Assembly: GCA_902796855.1 (NCBI GenBank)
Contig: CADBQN010000012.1
Coordinates: 29,297 to 93,296 of the forward strand
Source of the DNA: an uncultured Bacillota bacterium
GTDB taxonomy: Bacteria > Bacillota > Dehalobacteriia > UBA7702
Length of the DNA: 64,000 nucleotides
Reading direction: 5' to 3'
A program made the position numbers and the translations under genes. This document shows positions 1 to 8,955 of the stretch, piece by piece (position 1 is the stretch's first letter; every line of letters begins with the position of its first letter). Under the pieces are notes generated by a model that was not told the DNA's origin, made no database searches, and saw only the letters and a list, made by a program, of their open reading frames with translations.

Positions 1-2635
1 GGATATCCGAAGCCGAGGAGGAGATCGTAAAGGTGCTCTCGCAGACCGAGGCGCCCTTTTGCAGGATCCCCAGCATCAGGGAGACGATGAGGATGCCGAA
101 AGCGTTGAGCTTGGCCAACCAGGCCACGATGATACCGGTAAAGCCCACGTTGGAGTCGATGCCGTCGCTGAGCATGTGGCCGGTGGCGGAGCCGGTGACC
201 TGAAGCATGCCGGCGACGCCGATGACGGCGGCGGAGAGGAACATCGTCCGCAAAACGACGCGGTTGACGTTCATCCCGGCGTAGCGGGCGGTGTTTTTGC
301 TGTCGCCGACGACGGCGATCTCAAATCCCTGCTTCGATTTAGCGAAATAGACCCAGGTGAAGACGACGAGGAGCAGCAGAATGAGGAGGGAAATATCCAC
401 ATCGACGCCGAAGAGGCTGAACTGGGGCTGCCAGGCGCCCTCGGGGAGGGTGCGGAAGTCCGGCCGCAGCACCGCGCCGGTCTCGCTCAGACGGCGGAAG
501 AACATCGTGTTCTTCAGGTAGGTCAAAAAGTAAAAGGCGATGTAGTTGAGCATCAGCGTCAGCAGCGTCTCGTTGGTGTTGAATTTCACCTTGAGCACCG
601 CCGGGATCAGCCCGAAGAGGCCGCCGCAGAGGGCCCCGGCGAGGAACGCCAGGGGCAGCACGACGATGGCCGGAGCCACGTCGCCGAGGGCCAGACCGAC
701 GGTGGCGGCGCCGACGGCGCCCATGATGAACTGACCGTTGCCGCCGATGTTCCAGAACCGCATCTTAAAGGCGTAGGCGATCCCCAAAGACGTAATGGCC
801 AAGGGGATGACGATGCGGATGAAGCCCCTGAGGTAGATGGCGTTGTCAAAGCAGCCGACGACCATCGTCTTATAGTAGGCGAAGGGATTCACGCCCATCA
901 GGGCGACGAGAATGCCGCCGATGACGAGGGAGAGAGCCACCGCCGCCAGGTAGAAAAGGAAGTTCTGGGCGTGAGTCAGCGGGTCCCGCTTGGAGATATG
1001 GAGGAGCCGCTCCCGCCGGGGCTTTTGCTTCTTTTCCTGCTTTTTGGCCTGCTCAGCGTCGAAATCGACTTTGATATCGACGTGATCGAGGGCTTCGTAG
1101 TCCCGTTCCTCCTCGCTCTTTTCCGAGAGGGCGTCGGTCATCAGCAGGCCGAGATAGGCCTTGTCCACCTCTTTCGCGTCGACAATGCCGGTAACTTTGC
1201 CGTGACAGAGCACCATGATCTTGTCGCAGAGCTCCAGCATGACGTCGAGGTCCTCACCGACAAAGAGGATGCCGACGCCCTTTGCCTTCTGATCGTTGAG
1301 GGTGTCGTAAATGACGTAGGAGGAGTTGATGTCGAGGCCGCGGACGGGATAGGCGGTGATGATCACCGAAGGGTCGGCGTCGATTTCCCGGCCGAGAAGC
1401 ACTTTCTGGACGTTGCCGCCGGAGAGCTGGCGCACCGGGGTATCCGTTCCCGGCGTCACCACTTCTAAGTCGCGGATGACTTTTTCGGCGGTGCGTTTGG
1501 CCTTTTTGCGGTCGACGAGGGGGCCTTTGCCCTCGTTGTAGTTCTTCAGCATCATGTTGTCGGTGACGCTGAGGGAGGCGGCGAGCCCCATGCCGAGGCG
1601 GTCCTCGGGGATGAAGCTCATGCTGATGCCGCGCTCAATGATATCCTGAGGGGAGTGACCTTCGATGTGTTCCCCCCTGTATAAAATCGAACCGGACTCA
1701 ATGGGGATCAAACCGGCGATGGCCTCGCAGAGCTCCTTTTGGCCGCAGCCGGCCACGCCGGCGACGCCGAGGATCTCGCCGCTGCGGATGGCGAAGGAGA
1801 TATCGTCGATGGCCTTGGCGCCCTCGTCGTTTAAGATCGAGAGGTGTTCAATCTCCATGACGGTTTCGTCGTATTCAAATTCGGGGCGGTCGATGGCGAG
1901 TTCCACGGCGCGGCCCACCATCAAGTTGGTCAGTTCCGCGGCGTTGGTCTCCGCCGTCACGACGGTGCCGACGGTCGTTCCCTTCCGCAGGATCGTGACG
2001 CGATCGCTGAGTTCCAGCACCTCGTTGAGTTTGTGGGTGATGATGATGATGGAATACCCGGCGCGGCTCATTTTGCGCAAAATCGAAAAGAGCTTTTGGG
2101 TCTCCTGATGGGTCAGCACCGCCGTGGGTTCGTCGAGGACGAGGATGCCGGCGCCGTAACAGAGCACTTTTAAGATCTCAATGGTCTGTTTCTCGGAAAC
2201 GGACATCTCGGAGACGGTCTTTTCCGGGTGGATCTCAAAGCCGAAATCGGCGCTGATGCGGCGGATCTTCTCGAACCGTTCCTTTTTCAGGAAGAACGAC
2301 GTGTCCTCCTCGTTGCCGATCCAGATGTTATCGGCGGCGGTAAAGTTTTCCACCAGCTTAAAGTGCTGATGCACCATGCCGATGCCGAGGTTCTTGGCGT
2401 CTTCCGGGGAGTTGATGGAAACGACCTCGCCGTTGACGCGGATCTCGCCCTCGTCGGGCTTATAGATCCCGGAGAGCATGTTCATCAGCGTCGTTTTGCC
2501 GGCGCCGTTCTCACCCAAAAGCGCCAGGATCTCGCCGCGTCTCAGAGTGAGATCGACGCGGTCGTTGGCGACGACGGAGCCGAACCGTTTGGTGATCCCC
2601 GAAAGGGAAATCGCGATGCTTTCTTTATCTGCCAT
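1..2635 (-). CDS. Fused ABC transporter ATPase-permease (BMP/nucleoside type), partial
   Basis: One uninterrupted reading frame starts at the ATG at 2635 and is still open at base 1 (878 codons visible). The first ~500 residues are a tandem-ATPase of the sugar/nucleoside (RbsA, YufO) type: Walker A GENGAGKTT at residues 41-49, degenerate second Walker region GVAGVAGCGQKE, signature LSGGNVQK. After a charged Lys/Glu-rich linker (about 505-545) the frame continues into a polytopic membrane protein with the RbsC/YufP permease pattern. I read the frame codon by codon through the junction (about 950-1200) and found no stop. In relatives ATPase and permease are normally separate genes, so this is a fusion. 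It lies 90 bp downstream of the BMP lipoprotein gene, behind a hairpin. Likely role is nucleoside or purine import (inference from xpt and BMP neighbours). Confidence 0.85.
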   Translation of the reverse strand, partial: MADKESIAISLSGITKRFGSVVANDRVDLTLRRGEILALLGENGAGKTTLMNMLSGIYKPDEGEIRVNGEVVSINSPEDAKNLGIGMVHQHFKLVENFTAADNIWIGNEEDTSFFLKKERFEKIRRISADFGFEIHPEKTVSEMSVSEKQTIEILKVLCYGAGILVLDEPTAVLTHQETQKLFSILRKMSRAGYSIIIITHKLNEVLELSDRVTILRKGTTVGTVVTAETNAAELTNLMVGRAVELAIDRPEFEYDETVMEIEHLSILNDEGAKAIDDISFAIRSGEILGVAGVAGCGQKELCEAIAGLIPIESGSILYRGEHIEGHSPQDIIERGISMSFIPEDRLGMGLAASLSVTDNMMLKNYNEGKGPLVDRKKAKRTAEKVIRDLEVVTPGTDTPVRQLSGGNVQKVLLGREIDADPSVIITAYPVRGLDINSSYVIYDTLNDQKAKGVGILFVGEDLDVMLELCDKIMVLCHGKVTGIVDAKEVDKAYLGLLMTDALSEKSEEERDYEALDHVDIKVDFDAEQAKKQEKKQKPRRERLLHISKRDPLTHAQNFLFYLAAVALSLVIGGILVALMGVNPFAYYKTMVVGCFDNAIYLRGFIRIVIPLAITSLGIAYAFKMRFWNIGGNGQFIMGAVGAATVGLALGDVAPAIVVLPLAFLAGALCGGLFGLIPAVLKVKFNTNETLLTLMLNYIAFYFLTYLKNTMFFRRLSETGAVLRPDFRTLPEGAWQPQFSLFGVDVDISLLILLLLVVFTWVYFAKSKQGFEIAVVGDSKNTARYAGMNVNRVVLRTMFLSAAVIGVAGMLQVTGSATGHMLSDGIDSNVGFTGIIVAWLAKLNAFGILIVSLMLGILQKGASVCESTFTISSSASDI

Positions 2636-2674
2636 AATATAATTGTTTACCCTTCCGAAAGTAATAAAGACGAA

Positions 2675-2711
2675 CTGAGGAGCGCCTTTTTTGCAAAAAG
2701 GCACTCCTCAG
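2675..2711 (-). terminator. Intercistronic hairpin, attenuator-like
   Basis: Arms CTGAGGAGcGCCTTTTT and AAAAAGGCaCTCCTCAG pair with one mismatch around a short loop, between the BMP gene stop (2725) and the ATPase-permease start (2635). In such operons a hairpin here typically lets the binding protein be made in excess over the membrane component. A full terminator cannot be excluded. Confidence 0.6.
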
Positions 2712-2724
2712 AATCAGACTTCAC

Positions 2725-3930
2725 TTATTTGAGTTCAACGCCTTTGACGAAGTAGTTCATTTCACCGGTGATGACTTTATCCTCAACGGAAGCGCCGCCG
2801 GCTTCAACGATGGTGTTGCCTTCACTGTCTTCCAGAGCGCCGTCGGTCTGAACGACCGCGCCGCTTTCATCAAAGGAGAGCTTCACGCCGGAGAACACGT
2901 CCCAGCTGCCGTCCATCAGGAGTTCCTTCACGGCGTCGATCTTTTCCTGGGTGCCTTCAACGCAGTTGGCGGTCAGCGGAGCGACGTCAACAAAGCCTTC
3001 TTTGATGCCGCCGTAGTAGTTGCCCAGGTCGGCCCAGGTGCCGTCGATCACGGCCTGAACGGCGGTGGTGTAATAGACATCCCAGTTCCAGATCGCGGAG
3101 GTCAGTTCCGCGTCGGGAGCGTCGGCGGACATATCGGAGTTGTAGCCCACGCCGAAGACGCCGGCTTTTTCAGCGGCGATCTGGGGGTTGGCGCTGTCGC
3201 AGTGCTGGGCGATGACGTCGCAGCCCATTTCAATGAGGGCTTCGGCGTAAGCCGTTTCGTTGGTCGGGTCGGACCAGCTGCTCAGGGATTTCACATAGAC
3301 GACGGCGTCGGGGTTCACCGACTGGACGCCGAGAGCGAAAGCGTTGATGCCGGAGCAGGTTTCAGCCAGTTCGGTGCCGTAGGCGGAGACATAACCGATC
3401 TTGTTGGTTTCGGTCTTAAGGCCGGCGGCGATGCCCGAGAGATAGCGGGCCTGATAGATGCGGCCGAAGTAGTTGTTGAAGTTGGTGTCGTTGGAGAGGT
3501 AGCCGGTGGCGTGGGAGAAATAGATGTCGGGATATTCAGCGGCCAGTTCCTCGGTGGTTTCCATATAACCGTAGCTGGTGGTAAAGATGATGTTGCAACC
3601 CTGGGCAACGCAGTCCTCGATGGCGGTGCGGATGGCGTTGGAGTCGGAGTCGGAAACGTTCAGCTCACGGACGATCTGGTCGTCGGAGAGACCGAGGTTT
3701 TCCTGCATACCGACGATGCCCTGATCGTGCATGTAGGAGTAGCCGGTGCCGTCGGCGGGGTCGCCGATGTGGACAACGCCGACTTTGATGTCTTCCACGG
3801 CGATGCCGGCGGCGGCGCCGTCATCGGCGGTGGATTCCTCTTCGCCGCTGTTGCTGCTGCCGCAGGCGGCAAAGGAGAAGACGACGACGAGAGCGAGCAA
3901 AACTACGAGAAGTGCTTTTGTCTTTTTCAT
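2725..3930 (-). CDS. BMP family ABC transporter substrate-binding lipoprotein
   Basis: 401 residues. A lipoprotein signal peptide (MKKTKALLVVLLALVVVFSF) ends in the lipobox FAAC with the acylated cysteine at 23, followed by a Ser/Glu-rich linker. The mature part matches the basic membrane protein (BMP/PnrA/NupA-like) periplasmic-binding fold: KVGVVHIGDPADGTGYSYMHDQG near the start, IIFTTSYGYMETTEELA, and GYVSAYGTELAETCSGINAFALG. BMP proteins usually bind nucleosides. SD GGAGG lies 5 bp before the ATG. It follows xpt at 56 bp and precedes the fused ATPase-permease, so the three genes probably form one purine or nucleoside salvage operon. The exact ligand is not shown by the sequence. Confidence 0.88.
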   Translation of the reverse strand: MKKTKALLVVLLALVVVFSFAACGSSNSGEEESTADDGAAAGIAVEDIKVGVVHIGDPADGTGYSYMHDQGIVGMQENLGLSDDQIVRELNVSDSDSNAIRTAIEDCVAQGCNIIFTTSYGYMETTEELAAEYPDIYFSHATGYLSNDTNFNNYFGRIYQARYLSGIAAGLKTETNKIGYVSAYGTELAETCSGINAFALGVQSVNPDAVVYVKSLSSWSDPTNETAYAEALIEMGCDVIAQHCDSANPQIAAEKAGVFGVGYNSDMSADAPDAELTSAIWNWDVYYTTAVQAVIDGTWADLGNYYGGIKEGFVDVAPLTANCVEGTQEKIDAVKELLMDGSWDVFSGVKLSFDESGAVVQTDGALEDSEGNTIVEAGGASVEDKVITGEMNYFVKGVELK

Positions 3931-3986
3931 TTTTTCCTCCAGAAAAATTTTTATTTACAAGGTCTCATGACCTCATAGCCGAAACG

Positions 3987-4565
3987 TCAGTCCCGAAAGA
4001 CGATTTCACCGTCGACGGCGTCCATTTCATCGATGATCGCCATGGATTCCAGCCGGATACCGTCGTCGCGGAGTTTTTTGCCGCCGTCCTGGAAGCCCTT
4101 TTCAATGGCGATGCCGACCCCGGCCAGGGTGGCGCCGGCCTGGGAAACGATGTCGATGAGGCCGCGGACGGCGTTGCCGTTGGCGAGGAAGTCGTCGACG
4201 ATGACGACGACGTCGTCATCATGGAGATATTCCTTGGCGACGCGGATGTCGTAAACGCAGCCGTGAGTGAAGGATTCCACCGGGGAAGAGTAGACCGAGG
4301 AACCGAGGTTCTTCGTCTGGGATTTCTTCGCGAAGATCATATCGCAGCCGAGGCTCTGGGCCACGGGGAAGGCGATGGCAATGCCGCTGGCCTCCACCGT
4401 CAGCACTTTGGTGACGCCGTCGGAAGAAAAACGCCGGGCGATCTCCTCTCCGAGAGCCTCCATGAACGTCACGTCGATCTGATGGTTCAGGAAGCTGTCC
4501 ACTTTCAGGATATTGCCGGCGAAAATTTTCCCGTCGCTGATGATTTTTTCATGAAGCAAGTCCAC
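3987..4565 (-). CDS. xpt: Xanthine phosphoribosyltransferase
   Basis: Converts xanthine (and guanine weakly) plus PRPP to XMP in purine salvage. 192 residues from the GTG at 4565, near the ~194 of Bacillus Xpt. The longer reading frame starts at a TTG at 4586, but AGAGGTG at 4571-4577 is spaced 5 bp from the GTG, and the resulting N-terminus (VDLLHEKIISDGKIFAGNILKVDSFLNHQ) aligns with the family start. The PRPP loop region VVIVDDFLANGNAVRGLIDI is intact. Lies directly upstream of the BMP transporter genes. No purine riboswitch core was found in the short leader, unlike many xpt genes. Confidence 0.9.
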   Translation of the reverse strand: MDLLHEKIISDGKIFAGNILKVDSFLNHQIDVTFMEALGEEIARRFSSDGVTKVLTVEASGIAIAFPVAQSLGCDMIFAKKSQTKNLGSSVYSSPVESFTHGCVYDIRVAKEYLHDDDVVVIVDDFLANGNAVRGLIDIVSQAGATLAGVGIAIEKGFQDGGKKLRDDGIRLESMAIIDEMDAVDGEIVFRD

Positions 4566-4672
4566 GTTAACACCTCTAAAAAACAAATGGATTCCGTACC
4601 TTTATGTACTCTATCATTTTACTATGAGCCCGGTCAAAATTCAATACCATTCCGGCCTTTTCGGCAAAAAAA

Positions 4673-5452
4673 TCAAAGGCGCACCACGGTCAAAAGGCCG
4701 CTCCCCGTCACCGCGCCGCCGCCGTCGCCCCAAAGGCAGTCCCCGGGAGCGAAGGGCACGCCGCCCCAGACGCCGCAGGCGGAGCGGGAGATCACCGCCG
4801 CTTTTCCCGGGAGGGGAAAGCCGCCGCCGGCCAAAGCGACGCGGTCATATTGAAAAGGAAACGCTCCCCGCGCCTCCCGGCCGGTGAGATCCGCGGCGGC
4901 CAGCCCCGCTGACAGCCGCAGCCCGCGTCCCCTGCCGTAATCGAAAAGCCTGTACGTGACGTCGCTGTTCGTCTGTATTTCCAAAAAGACCGCCCCGGCG
5001 GCGGTGTGGACGGCGCCCCGGGGGATGAGGATCTCGCCGCCGACGGCGGCGGGAACGGGACGCAGCAGAGAGAGGATCGACCCGTCGCCGCAGCGGCGAC
5101 GGCACTCCGCGGCGGTGACCTCCCGGCGAAAGCCGACGTAAAAACCGGTCTCTCCGTAAACCTCCTCGATGAGCCAGAGTTCCTCCTTCTCCGGATGCAC
5201 CTGAACGGAGAGGGGCCGCGCGGCGTCGATGACCTTCACCAGCAGCGGGAAAGCGTCGGGATCCTCGCCCCGCTCCGCTAAAAAGCGGCGGAAGGAGACG
5301 CCGTTCGCCAGCGCGGCGGAGCGCCCCGGCACGGCGCTGAGGAGATAGGCCTCGCCGACGCCGCTCTCCCCGTATCGCTCCGCCAGCCGCGTCCCGGCCC
5401 AGGGCGTCTTTTTTAAATAGGGTCTCAGCTTCCAGACCGTCTCTTTCGCCAT
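4673..5452 (-). CDS. Class I mannose-6-phosphate isomerase, short form
   Basis: 259 residues; Bacillus ManA-type enzymes have about 315. Interconverts mannose-6-phosphate and fructose-6-phosphate. The zinc-site signatures are visible: QVHPEKEE (about 99-106), a second histidine in GAVHTAAG, and the family stretch EIQTNSDVTYRLFDYGR. N-terminal WKLRPYLKKTPWAGTRLAERYG is also characteristic. The C-terminal jelly-roll is shorter than usual (ends after TGSGLLTVVRL) but the reading frame is clean. SD GGAGG precedes the ATG. Transcribed toward xpt with a 107-bp gap; not obviously functionally linked to it. Confidence 0.83.
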   Translation of the reverse strand: MAKETVWKLRPYLKKTPWAGTRLAERYGESGVGEAYLLSAVPGRSAALANGVSFRRFLAERGEDPDAFPLLVKVIDAARPLSVQVHPEKEELWLIEEVYGETGFYVGFRREVTAAECRRRCGDGSILSLLRPVPAAVGGEILIPRGAVHTAAGAVFLEIQTNSDVTYRLFDYGRGRGLRLSAGLAAADLTGREARGAFPFQYDRVALAGGGFPLPGKAAVISRSACGVWGGVPFAPGDCLWGDGGGAVTGSGLLTVVRL

Positions 5453-5520
5453 ATCCGTTCCTCCGCTTCTTTTTTCTAAAAAGCTATGAAGGGAGACCGG
5501 CGTTCATAACGGCGGCAACG

Positions 5521-5552
5521 AAAAAGGCCCCTCCTTTTTGGGGAGGGAGCCT
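5521..5552 (-). terminator. Terminator of the LCP gene
   Basis: On the minus strand, AGGCTCCCTCC pairs with GGAGGGGCCT and is followed by TTTTT, 30 bp past the LCP stop codon. Confidence 0.75.
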
Positions 5553-5581
5553 GTCATTCTATGGGGTGTTCTTTCACCGCG

Positions 5582-6721
5582 TCAGTCGCCGTAGATGATC
5601 CGATGGATCCGATCGGCGGCGCGGTCGAGGTCGTAATGCCAGTACCAGAGGCCGTCGCTGTCCTTATAGCCTTTCAGGTCGGTCTCATAGGCGATGTCCG
5701 GGATCGTGTACCGCTCCGGCTCAAAGCCGCGGATCATCATCGGCGTCAGCCGGATCACGTCAAAAGAGCTGATCGACGTATCGACGATGGCGGAGAACTT
5801 ATGGACAAAGCGGGGATACCCCCAGGGGGGCATATGGCGCACCGAGGCGAAAATGCCGTTCAGAACTTCCTGCTGGCGGTCGGTGCGGGCGTTGTCGGAG
5901 TCGATTTTGCGGATGCGGGAATAGCTGATGGCCTGATTGCCGTCGAGGGTGACGGTGCCGCTGTTTTCCAGATGGGGCGAACCGGGGAACTGCTCGTCGA
6001 TCAGAGCGTTGATCTGTTCCCGCTCGGCCTCGTCCACGTCGAGGGTGACGCCGCCGACGGCGTCAACGATCCCCGCCAGCTGGTTGAAGTTGACAGTGGC
6101 GAATTCCCGTATATCGGTGTGGTAGACCTGGTTGATGGTCTTTACCGCCAGTTCCGGGCCGCCGTAGGCGTAGGCGTGGTTCAGCTTTGTCTCGCCGTGG
6201 CCCTCCACCGGCACCTTGGAATCGCGCAGCAGCGAGATCATTTTCATCTCGCCGGAAAAGAGATCGACGGAGACGATCATCATGGCGTCGCTGCGCCCGG
6301 CGTCGCTGTCGTCCCTGGCGTCGACGCCGAAGAGGAGGATGTTGGTGACACCGGCTCTGCTGTCGGCGGAAATCCCCAGGGAAGCGTCGTCTTTGGGCAG
6401 CGGATGGGAATTGAGGTTACCCATCGTGTAGATCCAGAGCCCGCCGAAAAAGAGCACGACAACGGCGACGGCGACGACGATTTTTTTGCGGCGTTCCCCG
6501 CCGCTTTCGTCCTCCTCGGAAAAGGAAAAGTTCCTGTTCCCCCGGGACGGTCCCGTTTCCGCCGGTTCCTCCCGGCGGGGCACGGCCCGGACGGATCTGC
6601 GCCGATGGGACTGCGGAGCGTCCTGCGTCCGGGCGTCACCGTAGACCGAAGGTGTTTTGACCACCTTCGGACGGCTCTTTTTCCCGTCATCGCCGCGGTT
6701 ATAATCTTTTTCTCGGTACAT
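5582..6721 (-). CDS. LytR-CpsA-Psr (LCP) family cell wall polymer ligase
   Basis: 379 residues. A basic, disordered cytoplasmic N-terminus (1-78) precedes one transmembrane helix (about 80-100, KKIVVAVAVVVLFFGGLW) and an extracellular LCP domain. Family marks: NILLFGVDARD, GRSDAMMIVSVD, MISLLRDSKV, KLNHAYAYGGPELAVKTIN, VNFNQLAGIVDAVGGVTLDV, and the Arg/Asp pair in ISYSRIRKIDSDNARTDRQQEVL. LCP enzymes transfer teichoic acid or other glycopolymers from a lipid carrier to peptidoglycan. SD AGGTGA is 8 bp before the ATG. Monocistronic by layout (terminator downstream, opposite flank is tlpA/ccdA). Confidence 0.9.
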   Translation of the reverse strand: MYREKDYNRGDDGKKSRPKVVKTPSVYGDARTQDAPQSHRRRSVRAVPRREEPAETGPSRGNRNFSFSEEDESGGERRKKIVVAVAVVVLFFGGLWIYTMGNLNSHPLPKDDASLGISADSRAGVTNILLFGVDARDDSDAGRSDAMMIVSVDLFSGEMKMISLLRDSKVPVEGHGETKLNHAYAYGGPELAVKTINQVYHTDIREFATVNFNQLAGIVDAVGGVTLDVDEAEREQINALIDEQFPGSPHLENSGTVTLDGNQAISYSRIRKIDSDNARTDRQQEVLNGIFASVRHMPPWGYPRFVHKFSAIVDTSISSFDVIRLTPMMIRGFEPERYTIPDIAYETDLKGYKDSDGLWYWHYDLDRAADRIHRIIYGD

Positions 6722-6860
6722 CGTCCGTCACCTGCCATCGGGCCGAAATTGTCGTTTCCGAGGGGCCCGCTTCATTATACCACAGGAAAAGCGCCGCGCC
6801 AATACATCATTTTCCGAGGGACAGAAAAGGCCGCGGAGAGCCCCGTCCCCGACGAACCCT

Positions 6861-7409
6861 TTATTCCAGCATGGCGTCGACGGTCTCCCGGAGCCGCTGG
6901 CCGGAAATGGTGCCGGTCTGATCGGCGGCGACATTCCCCTCGCCGTCGATGAAGATCGTCCGGGGAATGGAGCTGACACCATAGGCGGCGGCGCCGTCCA
7001 TTTCGGTGTCGAGATAGACCGGGAAGGTATAGCCGTTCTCTTTCATGAAAGCGGCGACGCTCTCGGCGGTCTCCTGCTGGCCGTCGGTGAGGTTCACCAT
7101 CATAAAGCGGACGCGGTCGCCGTAAGCGGCGGCGGCCTCGTCAAAATCAGCCAGCTCCGAGCGGCAGGGCTGGCACCAGCTGGCCCAGAAATTGACGACG
7201 ACGGGCGTCCCTTTCAGGTCCGAAAGGGAGACTTTGTTCCCGTCCATGTCGGTGACGGTGAAATCGGCGGCGGCTTCGCCGCCCTGTTCCGTCGGGGCCG
7301 ACGTTTCCGGGGAATAGGTGCCCGAAAGGGCGCGGTAGGCGGTGACGCCGATGGCCAGCGCCAGCAGCAGAGCGAGCAGGAGCAGCAGCGTTTTGCGTTT
7401 TTGTTTCAT
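6861..7409 (-). CDS. TlpA/ResA-like thiol-disulfide oxidoreductase
   Basis: 182 residues from the ATG at 7409; the longer frame begins at a TTG whose following bases GGAGG are the SD for this ATG. One N-terminal membrane anchor (about 6-26), then a thioredoxin fold of the AhpC/TSA-TlpA class with the active site WASWCQPCRSEL. It acts outside the membrane, reducing protein disulfides, with electrons supplied by CcdA. The start lies 15 bp after the ccdA stop, so the two genes form an operon. Which client is served (cytochrome c, spore coat or other) is not shown. Confidence 0.88.
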   Translation of the reverse strand: MKQKRKTLLLLLALLLALAIGVTAYRALSGTYSPETSAPTEQGGEAAADFTVTDMDGNKVSLSDLKGTPVVVNFWASWCQPCRSELADFDEAAAAYGDRVRFMMVNLTDGQQETAESVAAFMKENGYTFPVYLDTEMDGAAAYGVSSIPRTIFIDGEGNVAADQTGTISGQRLRETVDAMLE

Positions 7410-7424
7410 GGATACCTCCAAAGA

Positions 7425-8084
7425 TCAGGAATTAAAGAGCGAGAGCAGCAGGGTGAGTTTCCCCGTGGCCATGGCGACGCCGACGGCGATGAGGAACAGG
7501 CCGCAGACGACGCGGATGGCCCGAAAGTGACGTTTGATGGCCTGAAAGGCGGCGGAGAGCTCATCGAGAAGCACCGCCGAGAGGAGAAAAGGCAGCCCCA
7601 GGCCGAGGGAATAGACGAAGAGCAGCAAAAAGCCTTCTCCTGCGTGGGCGGACACGGAAGCCATCATCAGCGCCGCGCCGAGGAACGCGCCGACACAGGG
7701 CGTCAGACTGACGGAATAGATGACGCCGAAGAGAAAGGACTGGAAAATCCCGGTCACGCTCCGCCCCTCCTTCATCCCCTTAAAAAAGGGCAGCGGCACG
7801 ATCTCCAGATAGGAGAGGCCAAAGACGATAACGAGGACGCCGCAGACGAGCTCCACGGCGGCGCGGTGGTGGTTCAGCAGCGCCCCGGCGGTGCCGGCGA
7901 AGACGCCGAGGATACAGAAAACGGCGCTGAAACCGAGGACAAAGGCGCCTGCCCGGGGCAGGACGACACGGCGGCCGACGTTCCCGCCGCCGGCAAAATA
8001 AGAAATGTAGACCGGCAGCATCGGCAGGACACAGGGGGAGATGAAAGAGACCAGCCCTTCCAGAAAAGTAATGAGATACTGCAT
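7425..8084 (-). CDS. ccdA: CcdA-like thiol-disulfide electron carrier
   Basis: 219 residues, six or so membrane segments. Carries the two conserved membrane cysteines in ISPCVLPMLPVYISYF and LTPCVGAFLGAAL, the hallmark of CcdA/DsbD-beta proteins, which move reducing equivalents from cytoplasmic thioredoxin to extracytoplasmic thioredoxin-like proteins. Translationally close to the downstream TlpA-like gene, its likely acceptor. ATG start with GGAG 7 bp upstream. Confidence 0.9.
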   Translation of the reverse strand: MQYLITFLEGLVSFISPCVLPMLPVYISYFAGGGNVGRRVVLPRAGAFVLGFSAVFCILGVFAGTAGALLNHHRAAVELVCGVLVIVFGLSYLEIVPLPFFKGMKEGRSVTGIFQSFLFGVIYSVSLTPCVGAFLGAALMMASVSAHAGEGFLLLFVYSLGLGLPFLLSAVLLDELSAAFQAIKRHFRAIRVVCGLFLIAVGVAMATGKLTLLLSLFNS

Positions 8085-8187
8085 AAAAACTCCGTTCCGT
8101 CCGAAGACGGTTTTTTAAAAAACAGGGACGGTGTGCAATTCCCGTTCATTTTACCGTCCGCAGGTGACCAACGACGTGTTCCTTCGG

Positions 8188-8217
8188 GAATAAATCGGCG
8201 TCCTTTGAGTTAAACTA
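8188..8217 (+). promoter_or_regulatory. Possible sigma-G promoter of spoVT
   Basis: GAATA (8188-8192), 18-bp spacer, TAAACTA (8211-8217); the sigma-G pattern is roughly GMATR-N18-CATNNTA, so the -35 matches and the -10 matches 5 of 7. spoVT is a sigma-G gene in Bacillus subtilis. Pattern match only. Confidence 0.4.
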
Positions 8218-8301
8218 TCATGGAAAAAACCGGCGGCGGCACGATCCCGGCGGCGCGAGCCGCCCCGCCGCCGAAAACGGCACAGAAAGGACTTCTTTGA
8301 T

Positions 8302-8859
8302 ATGAAAGCAACAGGAATCGTCCGGCGCATCGACGACCTCGGACGCGTCGTCATCCCCAAGGAGATCCGGCGAACGATGCGCATCCGGGAAGGCGACCCT
8401 CTCGAAATCTTCGTCGATCACGAAGGCGAAGTCGTCCTGAAAAAGTATTCCCCGATGACGGCGCTGAGCGACTTCGCCGCGGAATACGCCGCCTCCCTCA
8501 GCCAGGCGCTGAACACAACGGTGCTGATCACCGACAGGGACGAGGTCATCGCCGTCAGCGGCGGTTCCCGCCGGACCTATCTGCACCGCCCCGTCGGTCC
8601 CCTCGTCGAGAAGGTCATGAACGACCGCCGCGTCCTGCTGAAGAACCGTCCCGGCGGCGAAACGACGCTGACCGAAGGGAACGGGGAAGCGGAAGAGACC
8701 GGGCTCAGCTGCTACTGCGCCGCGCCGATCCTGCCCGGCGGCGACGTCGCCGGCAGCGTCGTCATCTGCTCCGCGGAGCCGGGAAGGACCATGGGCGAAG
8801 TCGAAAAAAAGCTGGCGGAAACGGCGGCGTCATTCCTCGCCCGCCAGCTGGAACAGTGA
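8302..8859 (+). CDS. spoVT: Stage V sporulation protein T
   Basis: 185 residues (Bacillus SpoVT has 178). N-terminal AbrB swapped-hairpin DNA-binding domain (1-50: MKATGIVRRIDDLGRVVIPKEIRRTMRIREGDPLEIF) and a C-terminal GAF-like domain. SpoVT is a late forespore transcription factor that tunes sigma-G genes. SD AAAGGA precedes the ATG. In Bacillus spoVT follows mfd; here it lies some 20 kb away from mfd with the methyltransferase cluster and rpoN between them. Its presence is the best single indication that the organism forms spores. Confidence 0.93.
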   Translation: MKATGIVRRIDDLGRVVIPKEIRRTMRIREGDPLEIFVDHEGEVVLKKYSPMTALSDFAAEYAASLSQALNTTVLITDRDEVIAVSGGSRRTYLHRPVGPLVEKVMNDRRVLLKNRPGGETTLTEGNGEAEETGLSCYCAAPILPGGDVAGSVVICSAEPGRTMGEVEKKLAETAASFLARQLEQ

Positions 8860-8873
8860 GGGGCAAAAAAGGG

Positions 8874-8902
8874 TTGAACGCGCCGGGGGAACGCGGTACA
8901 AT
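8874..8902 (+). promoter_or_regulatory. Sigma-A promoter of the rhodanese gene
   Basis: TTGAAC (8874-8879), 17-bp spacer, TACAAT (8897-8902), 54 bp before the start codon. Confidence 0.7.
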
Positions 8903-8955
8903 ATAGAAAACACGGATTATTCCCGTATTTTCCGAAAGCGAAGGAGGATCTCTCC

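Noticed and set aside
59..1468. Long plus-strand ORF opposite the ABC transporter gene
   Set aside because: Antisense shadow: His/Asp/Glu/Val/Gly-rich composition typical of the reverse of G+C-rich genes; the minus strand carries the clear ABC frame. The same reasoning removes the other long opposite-strand frames, for example 16083-17621, 17916-19604, 28180-30369, 37620-39707 and 39815-41704.
4566..4672. Purine riboswitch upstream of xpt
   Set aside because: Looked for because xpt often has one. The 107-bp gap lacks the conserved three-way junction core and has no room for expression platform plus aptamer.
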